NCBI GenBank assembly: GCA_028687335.1 | Contig: JAQUAI010000015.1 | Coordinates: 1 to 60,746, forward strand | Direction of reading: 5' to 3' | From: Gallionella sp. | GTDB taxonomy: Bacteria > Pseudomonadota > Gammaproteobacteria > Burkholderiales > Gallionellaceae | Length of the DNA stretch: 60,746 bases | Shown here: positions 15,568 to 25,543 of the stretch, in pieces | How the letters are laid out: each line of letters opens with the position of its first letter | Numbering within the stretch: the first letter of the stretch is position 1 | The notes under the pieces: model-generated | The model's input: only the letters and a program-made list of their open reading frames with translations | Databases searched by the model: none | What the model was told of the DNA's origin: nothing | Made by a program: the position numbers and the translations under genes

Positions 15568-16740
15568 TTATTTCGTTGCCAGCCACTTGGCCGGATCGAG
15601 CGGTTTACTTTCGTGCCGCAGTTCAAAGTATAAACCGGAATCTTCATTGCCACCGCTGTTGCCGACGGAGGCGACGGTCTCGCCGCCGCGCAGTTCGTCG
15701 CCGACTTGTTTGTGCAGTGCCTCGTTATTGCCGTACAAGCTCATATATCCGCTGCCGTGGTCAACAATCAGCAGATTGCCGAATCCGCGCAGCCAGTCGG
15801 CAAAGACAACGCGGCCTGCGGCAATTGATTTGACTGGTTGGCCGGACGGGCTGCGCACGAATAAGCCTTTCCACGATACCGTGCTTTCCTCACGGGGAGC
15901 GCCAAAGCGATTAGCAACTTCACCGCGAACCGGCAGTGTTAGTTTGCCGCGCAGTTGCTCAAAAGGTTGTCCGGCATAGCGGTTGTCCGGCAGATTGTCA
16001 TTACGGAAAAGTGATTTTGATTTCGGCTTGGCCAGCATTTTGCCGATTTTTTCTACCAATTGCGTTAAACGGTTTTCGTCGCGTTGTAATCGCGTCACTT
16101 CTTTGCGCTGCTGTTTCAGTTTTTGCGAAATGGATTGCAGCACTTGCTGGCGTGTACGTTGCTCTTTTTCTAGTGCCGCTTTGTGTTGCGCATATTCTTT
16201 TTGCAATTGCGCCAGCTGGGTGCGCTTTTCGCGTGTTTCGGTATCAACGCTGCGCAACTCGACCAGTGTGGTGCGTAAGTTGGAAAGCAGGGCGGCGCGT
16301 TCGCGTGCGATGTATTCGTAATAGTTGAGATCGCGCGCAATTTGTCCGGGATCGCGCCCACTTAACAAAAGCTGGAGATGTTGCTGTCCGCCCGCCAGAT
16401 ATTGCTGATAGAGCAATTTCCCCAGCATGAGTTGCTGCTGCTCCTGCGAGCTGCTGAGTTTGGTTTGTTGTTGGCGTAAATGAGAAAGTCGCTGATCGGC
16501 TTCACGCCGTTGTGATTCCAAATGGCCGAGCGCGCGACTGCTGTCGCTGATGGCGCGCTCGGATTCGCGCAGGGAGTCCGCTATTTCCTCGCGCGATTCG
16601 CGGGTTTTTTCAATTTCTTTTTGCAGGGTAACGATGCGACTGCGCAGATTCTCAAGCTCCTGTTGTTTGTCGGCATACGCGTTGCCGAGCATTCCGATGA
16701 AGCACAACAGCGCGATAAGAGAGCGCAATGGCAAGGTCAC
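15568..16740 (-). CDS. envC: EnvC-like murein hydrolase activator (degenerate LytM domain)
   Basis: 390 residues: a signal peptide (LIALLCFIGMLGNAYA), a long coiled coil (about 25-230, KQQELENLRSRIVTLQKE...), then a LytM/M23 fold (GEVANRFGAP...IVDHGSGYMSLYGN...ASVGNSGG...LYFELRHE). The metal-binding histidine and aspartate of active M23 peptidases are absent (FVRSPSGQPV and LYFELR in their places), as in EnvC, which activates amidases at the septum instead of cutting peptidoglycan itself. It starts 4 bp after gpmI, so they are co-transcribed. Confidence 0.9.
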   Translation of the reverse strand: MTLPLRSLIALLCFIGMLGNAYADKQQELENLRSRIVTLQKEIEKTRESREEIADSLRESERAISDSSRALGHLESQRREADQRLSHLRQQQTKLSSSQEQQQLMLGKLLYQQYLAGGQQHLQLLLSGRDPGQIARDLNYYEYIARERAALLSNLRTTLVELRSVDTETREKRTQLAQLQKEYAQHKAALEKEQRTRQQVLQSISQKLKQQRKEVTRLQRDENRLTQLVEKIGKMLAKPKSKSLFRNDNLPDNRYAGQPFEQLRGKLTLPVRGEVANRFGAPREESTVSWKGLFVRSPSGQPVKSIAAGRVVFADWLRGFGNLLIVDHGSGYMSLYGNNEALHKQVGDELRGGETVASVGNSGGNEDSGLYFELRHESKPLDPAKWLATK

Positions 16741-16743
16741 GGG

Positions 16744-18273
16744 CTACAGTTTGATGAGCGACTGCCCTGTCATTTCAGTCGGCTGCGACAGCCCCATCAA
16801 ATGCAGCATGGTGGGGGCGATGTCGCGTAGCGCGCCGGAGGATGCCAGTGTCGCGGGGCGGCCGATGTACAGGAACGGCACCAGATTCAGGGTGTGTGCG
16901 GTATGAGCCTGCTTGGTTTGACGGTCGATCATTTGTTCGGCGTTGCCGTGATCGGCGGTGATGATGACTTCGCCACCGACCGAACGCATCGCCGCAACAA
17001 TGCGACCGATACATACATCCAATGCCTCGATGGCGCGGGTTGCTGCTTCCATGTTACCGCTGTGCCCCACCATGTCGCCGTTGGCATAGTTGCATACGAT
17101 GGCCTGATATTGTCCGCTGAGAATCGCTTCTTCTAGCTTGTCGGTCACCTCGAACGCGCTCATCTCGGGTTGCAAGTCATACGTGGCAACCTTGGGCGAG
17201 GGGACAAGAATGCGGTCTTCGCCGGGGAACGGTTGCTCTTTGCCGCCGTTGAAAAAATAAGTGACATGTGCGTATTTTTCGGTTTCAGCAATGCGCAATT
17301 GGTGCAAACCCAAGCCGGATAGATATTCGCCGAAGCCGTTATGAATGCTTTGTGGCTCGTAGGCGCAAGGCAGATGTTTGAAGTCTTCCCCGTAGCTGCT
17401 CAGTGTGACGAATGCGCCCAGTTTCAGCGGGTGCGGACGGGCGAAGCCGGAGAAGTCTGGATCGGTCAGCGCATTGGTAATTTCGCGTGCGCGGTCGGCG
17501 CGGAAGTTCATGAATATGACGGCATCGCCGTCGTGCATGGCGGTAGGTGCTGTGCCGATGCGTGTCGGTTTGACGAATTCGTCGCTTTCATCGCGGGCGT
17601 AGGCCATTGCTAACGCCTGTTGCGCATCGTCGGCACTAAATTCGGCTGTGCCGTCGGTCAGCAAATCGTAGGCTAGTTGAACGCGATCCCAGCGTTTGTC
17701 GCGGTCCATGGTGTAAAATCGCCCGACGATACTGGCGATTTGAGCGACACCAGAAGCTTCGCAGTGTGCTTGTAACGAGGCAAGAGATGATGCCGCGCTT
17801 TTCGGCGGTGTGTCGCGGCCGTCGAGAAAAGCGTGGACATAGATCTGTTTTAGTCCGGCACGGGCCGCCATGTTGAGCATGGCAAAAATGTGGCTTTCGT
17901 GGCTATGCACACCGCCCGCCGAGAGCAGTCCCATAATGTGTAGGGCGCGGTCATTTTTCATTGCGGTTGCAATGGCTTCGTTTAATGCCTCATTTTCGAA
18001 GAAACTACCGTCTTCGATAGCGACATCAACACGGCTTAAATCCTGATAAACGATACGGCCTGCGCCAATATTCAGATGCCCGACTTCGGAGTTGCCCATT
18101 TGTCCGCTGGGTAAGCCGACGTGTTTTTCGGAAGCGTCGATCAGCGTGTGTGGAAATGTGGCCCAGAGCGCGTCGAAATTGGGCTTGTCGGCGGCAAGAA
18201 TGGCGTTGTAGTCGGTGTCTTCGCGGTAGCCGAAGCCATCCAGAATGAGTAGCAGTACGGGCGTGATCTTCAT
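16744..18273 (-). CDS. gpmI: 2,3-bisphosphoglycerate-independent phosphoglycerate mutase
   Basis: Interconverts 3- and 2-phosphoglycerate in glycolysis, using two manganese ions. 509 residues, the normal size. The metal aspartate is at 12 (LILDGFGYR) and the phosphorylated serine at 62 ([10 protein letters not shown]); the C-terminal metal site [10 protein letters not shown] is present. First gene of the group gpmI-envC-ctpA-unknown, a common order in proteobacteria. Confidence 0.97.
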   Translation of the reverse strand: MKITPVLLLILDGFGYREDTDYNAILAADKPNFDALWATFPHTLIDASEKHVGLPSGQMGNSEVGHLNIGAGRIVYQDLSRVDVAIEDGSFFENEALNEAIATAMKNDRALHIMGLLSAGGVHSHESHIFAMLNMAARAGLKQIYVHAFLDGRDTPPKSAASSLASLQAHCEASGVAQIASIVGRFYTMDRDKRWDRVQLAYDLLTDGTAEFSADDAQQALAMAYARDESDEFVKPTRIGTAPTAMHDGDAVIFMNFRADRAREITNALTDPDFSGFARPHPLKLGAFVTLSSYGEDFKHLPCAYEPQSIHNGFGEYLSGLGLHQLRIAETEKYAHVTYFFNGGKEQPFPGEDRILVPSPKVATYDLQPEMSAFEVTDKLEEAILSGQYQAIVCNYANGDMVGHSGNMEAATRAIEALDVCIGRIVAAMRSVGGEVIITADHGNAEQMIDRQTKQAHTAHTLNLVPFLYIGRPATLASSGALRDIAPTMLHLMGLSQPTEMTGQSLIKL

Positions 18274-18375
18274 TGCGGTAGAATATTAGGAGAGGGTGAT
18301 TTTCATAGGGCGCATTCTAGCCGAATTCGTGCTATTTCGCGCAGGGTTACGGGTTTAAATCAAAGAGGTAGAGAC

Positions 18376-18684
18376 ATGGCTGGCAAGCTTATAGATCGCG
18401 AAGAAGATATTTTGCAGGCGGCGAATTCCATCAAGGCAATCGCGCATCCCTTGCGTTTGAAAATATTATGCGTGCTTGGTGAAGAAGAGGTTAGTGTGCA
18501 GGACATCGTCGATCAGGTGGGGACATCGCAAAGCAATATTTCACAACATTTGGCGATCTTGCGCGAGAAGGCAGTGCTGTCCACGCGCAAGGATGCTAAT
18601 CGAGTGTATTACCGCATCAGCGATCCGCGCACGATCAAGCTGGTGGGCATGATGCGCGACGTGTTCTGTGTGTCGGGGGAGTAG
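18376..18684 (+). CDS. ArsR-family repressor of the BigR/SqrR dithiol type
   Basis: 102 residues, a winged-helix repressor: ANSIKAIAHPLRLKIL, then SVQDIVDQVG-TSQSNISQHLAIL as recognition helix and VYYRISDPRT as wing. Cysteines are at 32 (KILCVLG) and 98 (DVFCVSG), 66 residues apart, aligned with Cys42 and Cys108 of BigR, where a persulfide-driven tri- or tetrasulfide link releases DNA. The CxC metal box of ArsR is absent. A reactive-sulfur sensor is thus likely; HlyU-type redox sensing is the alternative. It precedes an RND pump operon with matching palindromes in between. Confidence 0.82.
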   Translation: MAGKLIDREEDILQAANSIKAIAHPLRLKILCVLGEEEVSVQDIVDQVGTSQSNISQHLAILREKAVLSTRKDANRVYYRISDPRTIKLVGMMRDVFCVSGE

Positions 18685-18705
18685 TCGCACTCCCGAATCG
18701 CATAA

Positions 18706-18730
18706 GAATATGCTAATATTCGAGAATATT
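18706..18730 (+). promoter_or_regulatory. Palindromic operator before the RND operon
   Basis: Three half sites overlap: GAATAT-GCTA-ATATTC (18706-18721) and AATATTC-GA-GAATATT (18715-18730), both exact inverted repeats. The AT-rich symmetry suits an ArsR-fold dimer and the spot, 14 bp before the adaptor start, would block a promoter. Likely bound by the adjacent regulator (inference). Confidence 0.65.
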
Positions 18731-18743
18731 TTTAGGAGTTGAT

Positions 18744-19763
18744 GTGATTAATAAATCTTGGATATTCATGCTGTTGTTGGTCGGAAACGCATTCGCGGCG
18801 GGTGCGCCGACGGTTGTTTCCGTCGAATATCGCGAAGTGGCGCAGAGCTTTAGTGTTGACGGTATGGTCGAGGCGACGCGGCAATCGACGGTGTCAGCGC
18901 AGATTGGCGGGCGGGTGAAAGAGATTTCGTTCGACGTGGGCGACCGCGTCAGCAAAGGTCAGCTTCTTCTGCGTATCGACGAGCGCGAAGCGTTGCAAGG
19001 GCTGGCTGGCAGTCAGGCGCAAGTTGCTCAAGCGCAAGCTGCGTTGCAAAACGCTAAAGCAAACTATGAGCGCGCCAAGCAGTTGTACGCGCAGAAATTC
19101 ATTAGCCAAGCCGGGCTAGACAAAGCGCAAGTGGACTATCAGGTAGCCTTGGCACAAGCTGCTGCCAGTTCGGCAGGTGCGAATCAGGCGAGTTTGGCGC
19201 ACGGCTACACGGCGGTTGTTGCGCCTTATGCGGGGGTGGTTTCGGCGCGTTTGGTCGAGGTGGGCGAGATGGTCATGCCGGGCAAGCCATTGATGACAGG
19301 GTTTGATCCGGGCGAAATGCGCGTGATCATGGGCGTGCCACAAAACAGATTGGCTGAAGTGGGAAGTCGGCCTGAAATTCAGGTGGAAATTCCGTCTTTG
19401 AACCGCTGGGTCAAGGTCGCTAGCGTGACAGTTCAGCCTGCGGCTGACGCACGCACGCACAGCACGACGGTGCGCGCGTACCTACCGGCGAATGAGCAAG
19501 GTATTTATCCGGGGATGTTTGTACGCGCCCACTTTGTAACTGGCAAAGTCAAGAAGCTGGTTATTCCAGCGGGGGCGGTTTTGCGTCGCAGCGAAGTCGT
19601 GGCGGTCTACGTCGTGGACGACAAAGGTACGTTTAAATTGCGTCAGATACGGGTCGGCGAGGTGAGTGCTGAGGGTATGGTTGAGGTGCTTTCTGGGCTT
19701 AAGGCGGGCGAGAAAATCGCCCAAGACCCAATCAAGGCCGGTATGGCCAAATCGGCGCAATAA
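18744..19763 (+). CDS. RND efflux periplasmic adaptor (membrane fusion protein)
   Basis: 339 residues from GTG 18744, with TTAGGAG 5 bases upstream. A signal peptide (FMLLLVGNAFAAG), a lipoyl half-domain (QIGGRVKEISFDVGDRVSKGQLLL), a helical hairpin (about 90-150, QAALQNAKANYERAKQLY), the second lipoyl half (YAGVVSARLVEVGEMV) and the beta-barrel (YPGMFVRAHF) are in the usual order. It links the inner-membrane pump to an outer-membrane channel; no TolC-like gene is in the window, so the channel is encoded elsewhere. Confidence 0.92.
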   Translation: MINKSWIFMLLLVGNAFAAGAPTVVSVEYREVAQSFSVDGMVEATRQSTVSAQIGGRVKEISFDVGDRVSKGQLLLRIDEREALQGLAGSQAQVAQAQAALQNAKANYERAKQLYAQKFISQAGLDKAQVDYQVALAQAAASSAGANQASLAHGYTAVVAPYAGVVSARLVEVGEMVMPGKPLMTGFDPGEMRVIMGVPQNRLAEVGSRPEIQVEIPSLNRWVKVASVTVQPAADARTHSTTVRAYLPANEQGIYPGMFVRAHFVTGKVKKLVIPAGAVLRRSEVVAVYVVDDKGTFKLRQIRVGEVSAEGMVEVLSGLKAGEKIAQDPIKAGMAKSAQ

Positions 19764-19808
19764 CACGCAAGCTTAATAATCCGTAAATTACAGTCACGCA
19801 GTACATAA

Positions 19809-19837
19809 ATCCGGCACGGCTTACCAGCCAGCCGGAT
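19809..19837 (+). terminator. Hairpin between adaptor and pump genes
   Basis: ATCCGGC (19809-19815) and GCCGGAT (19831-19837) pair, followed by GTATTTT. It could partly terminate transcription and lower pump levels relative to the adaptor. The gap is 166 bp, unusually long for this operon type. Confidence 0.35.
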
Positions 19838-19929
19838 GTATTTTCGGATAGCTGGCGCATCAAAATGAGTTTGGGATTTCCGCACTTTCGCGAATAAAAA
19901 TTTTTATCGGTAGCACACGCAGACAGACC

Positions 19930-22900
19930 ATGGGTATATCGGGCCGCATCGCTAAACATTTCCTGCATTCGCAGATGACACCATTATTGGCGCTCGTCGC
20001 GGTGTTGCTCGGCTTGTTCGCCGTGTTGGTCACGCCGCGCGAAGAAGAGCCGCAGATAAACGTGACTATGGCGAATGTGATGATTCCGTATCCAGGGGCA
20101 TCGTCCAAAGAGGTGGCACAAACAGTGGCAACCCCGGCGGAGCAAGTGCTGGCCCAAATTGCGGGTGTCGATCACGTGTATTCGGTGTCGCAGCCGGGTA
20201 TGGCCGTGGTCACGGTGCAGTTCAAAGTGGGTGAAGCGCACATTCCCTCGCTGGTAAAACTGTATGACGTGGTGAACTCCCACGCCGACTGGTTGCCGCC
20301 GACCCTAGGTGTGTTGCAGCCCATCATCAAAGCCAAGGGGATTGATGACGTGCCGGTAGTGGCACTGACTTTATGGCGCGATCAAACGTTGGGGGGCGGC
20401 CTAGAGTTGACCCAAGTAGCTCACGCTATTGAGGCAGAACTGAAACGGGTGCCGGGTACGCGCGAAGTCACCACGCTGGGCGGTACGCAGCGCATCATCC
20501 GCGTCGATATCAATCCGGCGGCGCTGAATGCACATCAACTTTCGCTACAAGATGTTAAGGCTGCATTGCAATCGGCCAATGCCGCGCAGAATGCCGGTAA
20601 CTTGGTTGGCGACAACCGCGAAGTGCTGGTGCAGTCGGGCAGCTTTTTGAGTGACGCGAACGAGGTTCGCCAGCTAGTTGTCGGCGTATGGGAAGGTAAG
20701 CCGGTATTTTTACGTGATGTTGCTGAAGTTGAAGATGGTGCCGATCAACCGAATAGCTATGTGTGGTTTGGTACGGGGCCTGCGGCGGCAGACAAACAGA
20801 TCGAAAACAAGGGCGAATTTACCGCTGTCACCGTGGCGATTACCAAAAAGCCGGGCGCTAATGCGGTTGATATTGCCAATGCATTGATTGCGCGCGTGGA
20901 CGACCTGAAAGGCCACGTCATTCCGGATGATGTACGTGTGAGCATCACGCGCAACTACGGCGAAACGGCTAACGACAAGGCGATGAAGCTGATCAAAAAG
21001 CTATTTTTCGCCACGCTCGCGGTGGTGGCACTGGTGTGGTTCACCATGGGCAGGCGCGAGGCGTTGGTAGTGGGTGTCGCGGTGATGCTGACGCTGGCGG
21101 TGACGCTGTTTGCTTCTTGGGCGTACGGTTTTACATTGAATCGCGTGTCCTTGTTCGCGCTGATTTTCTCCATCGGGATATTGGTCGACGATGCCATTGT
21201 GGTGGTCGAAAACATTCATCGTCGTCGCGCGCTGGCACAACATGAGCCACTGTCGGAGATTATTCCTGATGCGGTGGATGAAGTCGGTGGGCCGACCATT
21301 CTGGCAACCTTTACCGTGATTGCCGCTTTGCTGCCGATGGCTTTTGTCAGCGGCTTGATGGGGCCGTACATGAGCCCGATTCCGATCAATGCCAGCATGG
21401 GTATGCTGATCTCGCTGGCGGTCGCTTTCATGATTACGCCGTGGCTGGTACTGCGTTTCGCGGGCGCGCATCACGAGCAACTCAGAGATGAGAGTGATAC
21501 ACCGTTACACCGCTTTTTCCGCGCGCGTTTGGGCCCATTTCTGAATGGTGAACACGGCAAAGCCGCGCGGCGCAAACTCTGGCTGGGCATTCTGGTGGCG
21601 CTGATGCTGGCGGTATTGCTGGCCGTGGGCAAGCTGGTGATCCTCAAGATGTTGCCGTTCGACAATAAATCCGAATTTCAGGTGGTGGTGGATATGCCGA
21701 GCGGTACGCCGCTGGAGCAAACCAGCGCGGTGCTGCACGAGATTGGCGACTATCTCGCAACTGTGCCGGAAGTGACCGACTATCAGGCGTATGCGGGCGC
21801 GGCTTCACCGATCAATTTCAATGGGCTGGTGCGTCAGTATTATTTGCGCAGCGCAGGAGAGCAGGGCGATATTCAAGTCAACTTGCAGGACAAGCATCAT
21901 CGTGATCGCAGCAGTCACGAAATTGCGACATCGGTGCTGGCACCGGTCCAAAAAATTGCCAATGCGTGGGGCGCTAAAGTCAAAGTTGTGGAGGTGCCGC
22001 CGGGGCCGCCGGTGATGTCGCCTATCGTGGCTGAAATTTACGGGCCGGATTACGAAGGTGCGCGGCAGGTAGCGGGCAAGGTGCGTGAGCAGTTTGCCGC
22101 AACGGAAGATATTGTCGCAATCGACGACAGCGTGACCGAGGCTGCCCCCAAATTGCAATTGCAGGTATTGCAAAGCAAAGCGGCATTGCTGGGTGTCGCA
22201 CCTAGCGATATTGTTGATGCAATTGGTATTGGTCTGGGTGGGCAGGCGGTGGCATCGTTACACGATGAACATGCGAAATACGCACCTTCGCTGCGCATGC
22301 AGCTACCTGCGGAGACGCGTAGCCGTATCGATGATGTACTTAAACTCAAAGTGCGTGCGCGTGACAACACGCTGATTCCGCTGTCCGAGTTGGTGCAAGT
22401 CATTCAGCTCAAACGCGATTACCCGATTTACCATAAAGACCTGTTGCCAGTGGTTTACGTATTCGGCGATATGAGCGGCGATCTTGATAGTCCGCTGTAC
22501 GGTATGTTTGGCATCAATGGCAAGACGGACGGTATGGCACTTGCACAAGGCGGGCAACTGGCTAGTCATTTCTTCAAGCAGCCGAATGACCCCTACAGCA
22601 GTTACGCGCTGAAATGGGAAGGCGAATGGCAAGTCACGTTCGAGACCTTCCGTGACATGGGTATTGCTTACGGCGTGGGTTTGATTCTGATCTATCTGCT
22701 GGTGGTGGCGCAGTTCAAAAGCTATCTGGTACCGCTCGTCATCATGGCACCGATTCCGCTCACCATCATTGGCGTGATGCCGGGGCACGCTTTGTTTGGC
22801 GCGCAATTTACGGCAACGTCAATGATCGGCATGATCGCGCTGGCGGGCATCATTGTGCGTAACTCCATCCTGCTGGTGGATTTCGTCAACTTGCAATTAC

Positions 22901-23130
22901 GCGACGGTATGGATTTGCAGCATGCCGTCATCAGTGCCGCCGCCGCGCGTGCAAAGCCGATTTTGTTGACTGGTTTGGCCGCGATGCTGGGAGCGCTGTT
23001 TATTCTCGATGATCCGATTTTCAACGGGCTCGCGCTGGCCTTGATTTTCGGCATCTTAGTCTCCACCTTACTCACGCTGATCGTCATACCCGTGTTGTAT
23101 TACGCGACTTTGTATAAGAAGTTCCAGTAA
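19930..23130 (+). CDS. RND efflux pump, inner-membrane permease
   Basis: 1066 residues of the AcrB/MdtB-like family with 12 membrane segments and two large periplasmic loops. It starts GRIAKHFLHSQMTPLLALVA; TPREEEPQI after the first helix is typical of a subgroup often found with ArsR regulators and DUF2892 proteins. TM4 has VSLFALIFSIGILVDDAIVVVENI, with the aspartates of the proton relay. Its substrate is unknown. Given the sulfur-type regulator, export of a toxic sulfur or redox compound is a reasonable guess. Confidence 0.95.
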   Translation: MGISGRIAKHFLHSQMTPLLALVAVLLGLFAVLVTPREEEPQINVTMANVMIPYPGASSKEVAQTVATPAEQVLAQIAGVDHVYSVSQPGMAVVTVQFKVGEAHIPSLVKLYDVVNSHADWLPPTLGVLQPIIKAKGIDDVPVVALTLWRDQTLGGGLELTQVAHAIEAELKRVPGTREVTTLGGTQRIIRVDINPAALNAHQLSLQDVKAALQSANAAQNAGNLVGDNREVLVQSGSFLSDANEVRQLVVGVWEGKPVFLRDVAEVEDGADQPNSYVWFGTGPAAADKQIENKGEFTAVTVAITKKPGANAVDIANALIARVDDLKGHVIPDDVRVSITRNYGETANDKAMKLIKKLFFATLAVVALVWFTMGRREALVVGVAVMLTLAVTLFASWAYGFTLNRVSLFALIFSIGILVDDAIVVVENIHRRRALAQHEPLSEIIPDAVDEVGGPTILATFTVIAALLPMAFVSGLMGPYMSPIPINASMGMLISLAVAFMITPWLVLRFAGAHHEQLRDESDTPLHRFFRARLGPFLNGEHGKAARRKLWLGILVALMLAVLLAVGKLVILKMLPFDNKSEFQVVVDMPSGTPLEQTSAVLHEIGDYLATVPEVTDYQAYAGAASPINFNGLVRQYYLRSAGEQGDIQVNLQDKHHRDRSSHEIATSVLAPVQKIANAWGAKVKVVEVPPGPPVMSPIVAEIYGPDYEGARQVAGKVREQFAATEDIVAIDDSVTEAAPKLQLQVLQSKAALLGVAPSDIVDAIGIGLGGQAVASLHDEHAKYAPSLRMQLPAETRSRIDDVLKLKVRARDNTLIPLSELVQVIQLKRDYPIYHKDLLPVVYVFGDMSGDLDSPLYGMFGINGKTDGMALAQGGQLASHFFKQPNDPYSSYALKWEGEWQVTFETFRDMGIAYGVGLILIYLLVVAQFKSYLVPLVIMAPIPLTIIGVMPGHALFGAQFTATSMIGMIALAGIIVRNSILLVDFVNLQLRDGMDLQHAVISAAAARAKPILLTGLAAMLGALFILDDPIFNGLALALIFGILVSTLLTLIVIPVLYYATLYKKFQ

Positions 23131-23161
23131 AATCCAATCCAACTTTTAGGAGTCTTGAAGC

Positions 23162-23374
23162 ATGAATGCAGAACGTATTGTCCGTATCGTTGCCGGTTTT
23201 TTTGTGATGCTGTCGCTATCGCTGGGGGTGAGTGCCAGTCCTTTGTTCGTCAGTGAATACTTCCTCTTTTTCACAGCATTTGTCGGTTTGAATTTGTTTC
23301 AAAGCGGCTTCACTCAAATCTGTCCGCTGAACAACATTTTGGCAAAGTTCGGTGTTAAGGGCGGTTCTTGCTAA
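23162..23374 (+). CDS. DUF2892 small membrane protein (YgaP-like membrane domain)
   Basis: 70 residues: NAERIVRIVAGFFVML, a first helix, a second helix around FLFFTAFVGLNLFQSGFTQ, then CPLNNILAKFGVK with a cysteine near the membrane. This is the DUF2892 domain, which in YgaP is joined to a rhodanese. TTTTAGGAG lies 11 bases upstream. Following the RND genes in the same direction and under a dithiol regulator, it probably takes part in sulfur-species handling (inference). Confidence 0.85.
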   Translation: MNAERIVRIVAGFFVMLSLSLGVSASPLFVSEYFLFFTAFVGLNLFQSGFTQICPLNNILAKFGVKGGSC

Positions 23375-25146
23375 GTAATCTGGCAGCAAAGTTTCGCTTG
23401 ACCCACATCAGTTTGGCCCTCGTCGGCCTGATGTGGGTTTTTCCATTTCTGCATTACCGTCATCAGTATCCTCTGACAACGTTTTATCAGGAGTGGTGGA
23501 GCGCGTTGATTGGTGTTGCTGCTTTGCTGCTGTTAACGGGCAAAGACTTCTGGGCCGCGCCGCGTGTGCCGCGCATCGTGTTGTTGCCGATAGGTTTGTT
23601 GTTTGTGATTTTGTTGCAATGGCTGCTGGGCAAGACCGTCTATTTTGAACAGGCCATGCTGTATACCCTGTATGTCCTGTTCGCCGCATTACTCATTATT
23701 CTGGGAGGCTGGTTGCGCCGCTGTTATGGCTTGGCGCACGTAGCTTGGGTGTTGTCTTGTTTTCTGTTGGTTGGGGCGGAACTCAGCGCGCTGGCAGGGG
23801 TATTGCAACACTTCGGCTGGCATACCCCGCTTGATCGTGTGGTGGTAATGAAAGTTTCCGCTGGTGTGTTCGGCAATCTGGCCCAGCCCAACCACTTTGC
23901 CAATTACATTGCGCTGGGTTTGGCATCGCTGGGCTTGTTGTTGCAGCAGCGAAAATGGCATCCGCTGTGGGTGCTCGTGCTGGCATTGCCGCTATTGCTG
24001 GTGATGACGCTGAGCGGTTCGCGCAGTTCTTGGTTGTATTTGGTCATGTTTGCCGTGCTGGCGGGCGGGTTTGCTTGGCGTGATGCCACGTTGCGTCCGT
24101 TGTTGCGCTACACGCTGTTGCTAATAGCCGGATTCGGCCTGATGCACTGGCTGGTGCAATTTCCGTTCATGTCGGGAGCCGCCACCAGCATTGATACGAT
24201 GAAGCGCCTGTTCGGCGATGATGCCAGCGGCGGAATTCGGCTTTATTTGTGGCGCGAAGCGATGGTGATGTTTACCCAGTCTCCTTGGCTGGGTGTGGGA
24301 ATCGGGCAGTTTGCCTTGCATCACTTCGAATTACTGCCGGAGCTAGGGCAAACGGGACTGAGCGGTTTATACAACAACGCGCATAGCATCGTGTTTCAGT
24401 TGGCAGCAGAGACTGGACTGGCCGGACTGATCGTATTGTTTGGTACCTTCGGTGCATTGTTGTTCGGTTGCTATCGTCGTGCCACATTCGACGCGGCACA
24501 CTGGTGGGGATATGCCGCGCTGGGCGTGCTCGTCATCCATAGCCTGTTGGAATATCCGCTGTGGTACACCTACTTTGTCGCCGTGGTTGCGGTGTTGTTG
24601 GGGTTGATGGATGAAGAAGAGTATCCGTTGGAGTTGCGCGGCATCGGTCGTTTAGCGGTTGCCGCAATTCTGCTGTTGGGTACCTTGACGCTATGGCAAC
24701 TCAGCACCAGTTATCATCGTTTAGAGCGCACGCTGGCCTTGCGGCCAAGCTCCAATCAAGATGCGGCAGCGATTGTTGGTATCCGCGAAGGGCTGATGGC
24801 AGTGCATTCGGGGGGATTGCTCAAACCTTATGCCGAACTGTTTATGAGTTCGCTGATGGATGTGGACGCGAACAAGTTGCAAGACAAGCTCGATCTCAAT
24901 ACCCGAGTGTTTCGGTTTATTCCTGTCGGCACTGTGTCGTACCGGCAATCGTTGTTGCTGGCACAGGCGGGACGTTTGGAAGAGGCCAAGCAAGTGATGC
25001 GTAGGGCACTGTGGTCTTACCCGCGCGATTTTGTCGCGACGCGCGCGCAGCTGGAGCAATTGGCGGAGAAAGACCCCGCGCGATTTGGGCCTCTGCTAGA
25101 ATTCGCGCTCCAAAAAGAAGGAGAACACCGAAGTGGAATTCATTAG
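23368..25146 (+). CDS. Wzy/PglL-type O-oligosaccharyltransferase or O-antigen ligase
   Basis: 592 residues with about 11 membrane helices and a soluble C-terminus. The Wzy_C region holds AQPNHFANYIALGL and the long loop with RLYLWREAMVMFTQSPWLGVG and NNAHSIVFQLAAETG, typical of PglL/TfpO pilin glycosyltransferases. The C-terminal tail (about 470-590, ending in YRQSLLLAQAGRLEEAKQVM) is the TPR-like Wzy_C_2 part found in this branch. The TTG start overlaps the previous stop; another start is possible. An MSHA pilus locus 5 kb away offers candidate acceptors. Confidence 0.85.
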   Translation: MLSNLAAKFRLTHISLALVGLMWVFPFLHYRHQYPLTTFYQEWWSALIGVAALLLLTGKDFWAAPRVPRIVLLPIGLLFVILLQWLLGKTVYFEQAMLYTLYVLFAALLIILGGWLRRCYGLAHVAWVLSCFLLVGAELSALAGVLQHFGWHTPLDRVVVMKVSAGVFGNLAQPNHFANYIALGLASLGLLLQQRKWHPLWVLVLALPLLLVMTLSGSRSSWLYLVMFAVLAGGFAWRDATLRPLLRYTLLLIAGFGLMHWLVQFPFMSGAATSIDTMKRLFGDDASGGIRLYLWREAMVMFTQSPWLGVGIGQFALHHFELLPELGQTGLSGLYNNAHSIVFQLAAETGLAGLIVLFGTFGALLFGCYRRATFDAAHWWGYAALGVLVIHSLLEYPLWYTYFVAVVAVLLGLMDEEEYPLELRGIGRLAVAAILLLGTLTLWQLSTSYHRLERTLALRPSSNQDAAAIVGIREGLMAVHSGGLLKPYAELFMSSLMDVDANKLQDKLDLNTRVFRFIPVGTVSYRQSLLLAQAGRLEEAKQVMRRALWSYPRDFVATRAQLEQLAEKDPARFGPLLEFALQKEGEHRSGIH

Positions 25147-25543
25147 CAGCAACATTTTCCCAATCATGATTGCCCTGTTCAGCGGCGGCATGTTGATCTG
25201 GTCGTTTATCGGTAACCGGGTGCGCGGTATTCGCGATGCCGATGCGGTTGCGGCACTGCAACTCATTAACCACAAAAACGCGCTGGTACTCGATGTGCGT
25301 GAGGACAGCGAATACAAGTCAGGTCATTTGCTCAATGCCAAGCTGATTCCGCTGGGCAAGCTGAAAGAACGTGTGGGTGAACTTGAAAAATACAAAGCAC
25401 AACCCATCGTTGTTGTCTGCCGTAGCGGACAGCGTTCTGGCATGGCCTGCGGCATATTGGGCAAGCTTGGGTTTAGCGAGGTTTACAACCTCTCCGGCGG
25501 CGTGACGGCATGGCAGAAACAAAACCTGCCGCTGACCAAATGA
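25133..25543 (+). CDS. yibN: Membrane-anchored rhodanese-like protein
   Basis: 136 residues from GTG 25133, with GAAGGAG upstream. An N-terminal membrane helix (IFPIMIALFSGGMLIWSFI) is followed by a rhodanese domain with LVLDVREDSEYKSGHL and the active-site loop VCRSGQRSG, whose cysteine can carry a persulfide. It heads the yibN-grxC-secB-gpsA order known from E. coli. Its start lies inside the end of the previous gene. Confidence 0.9.
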   Translation: MEFISSNIFPIMIALFSGGMLIWSFIGNRVRGIRDADAVAALQLINHKNALVLDVREDSEYKSGHLLNAKLIPLGKLKERVGELEKYKAQPIVVVCRSGQRSGMACGILGKLGFSEVYNLSGGVTAWQKQNLPLTK

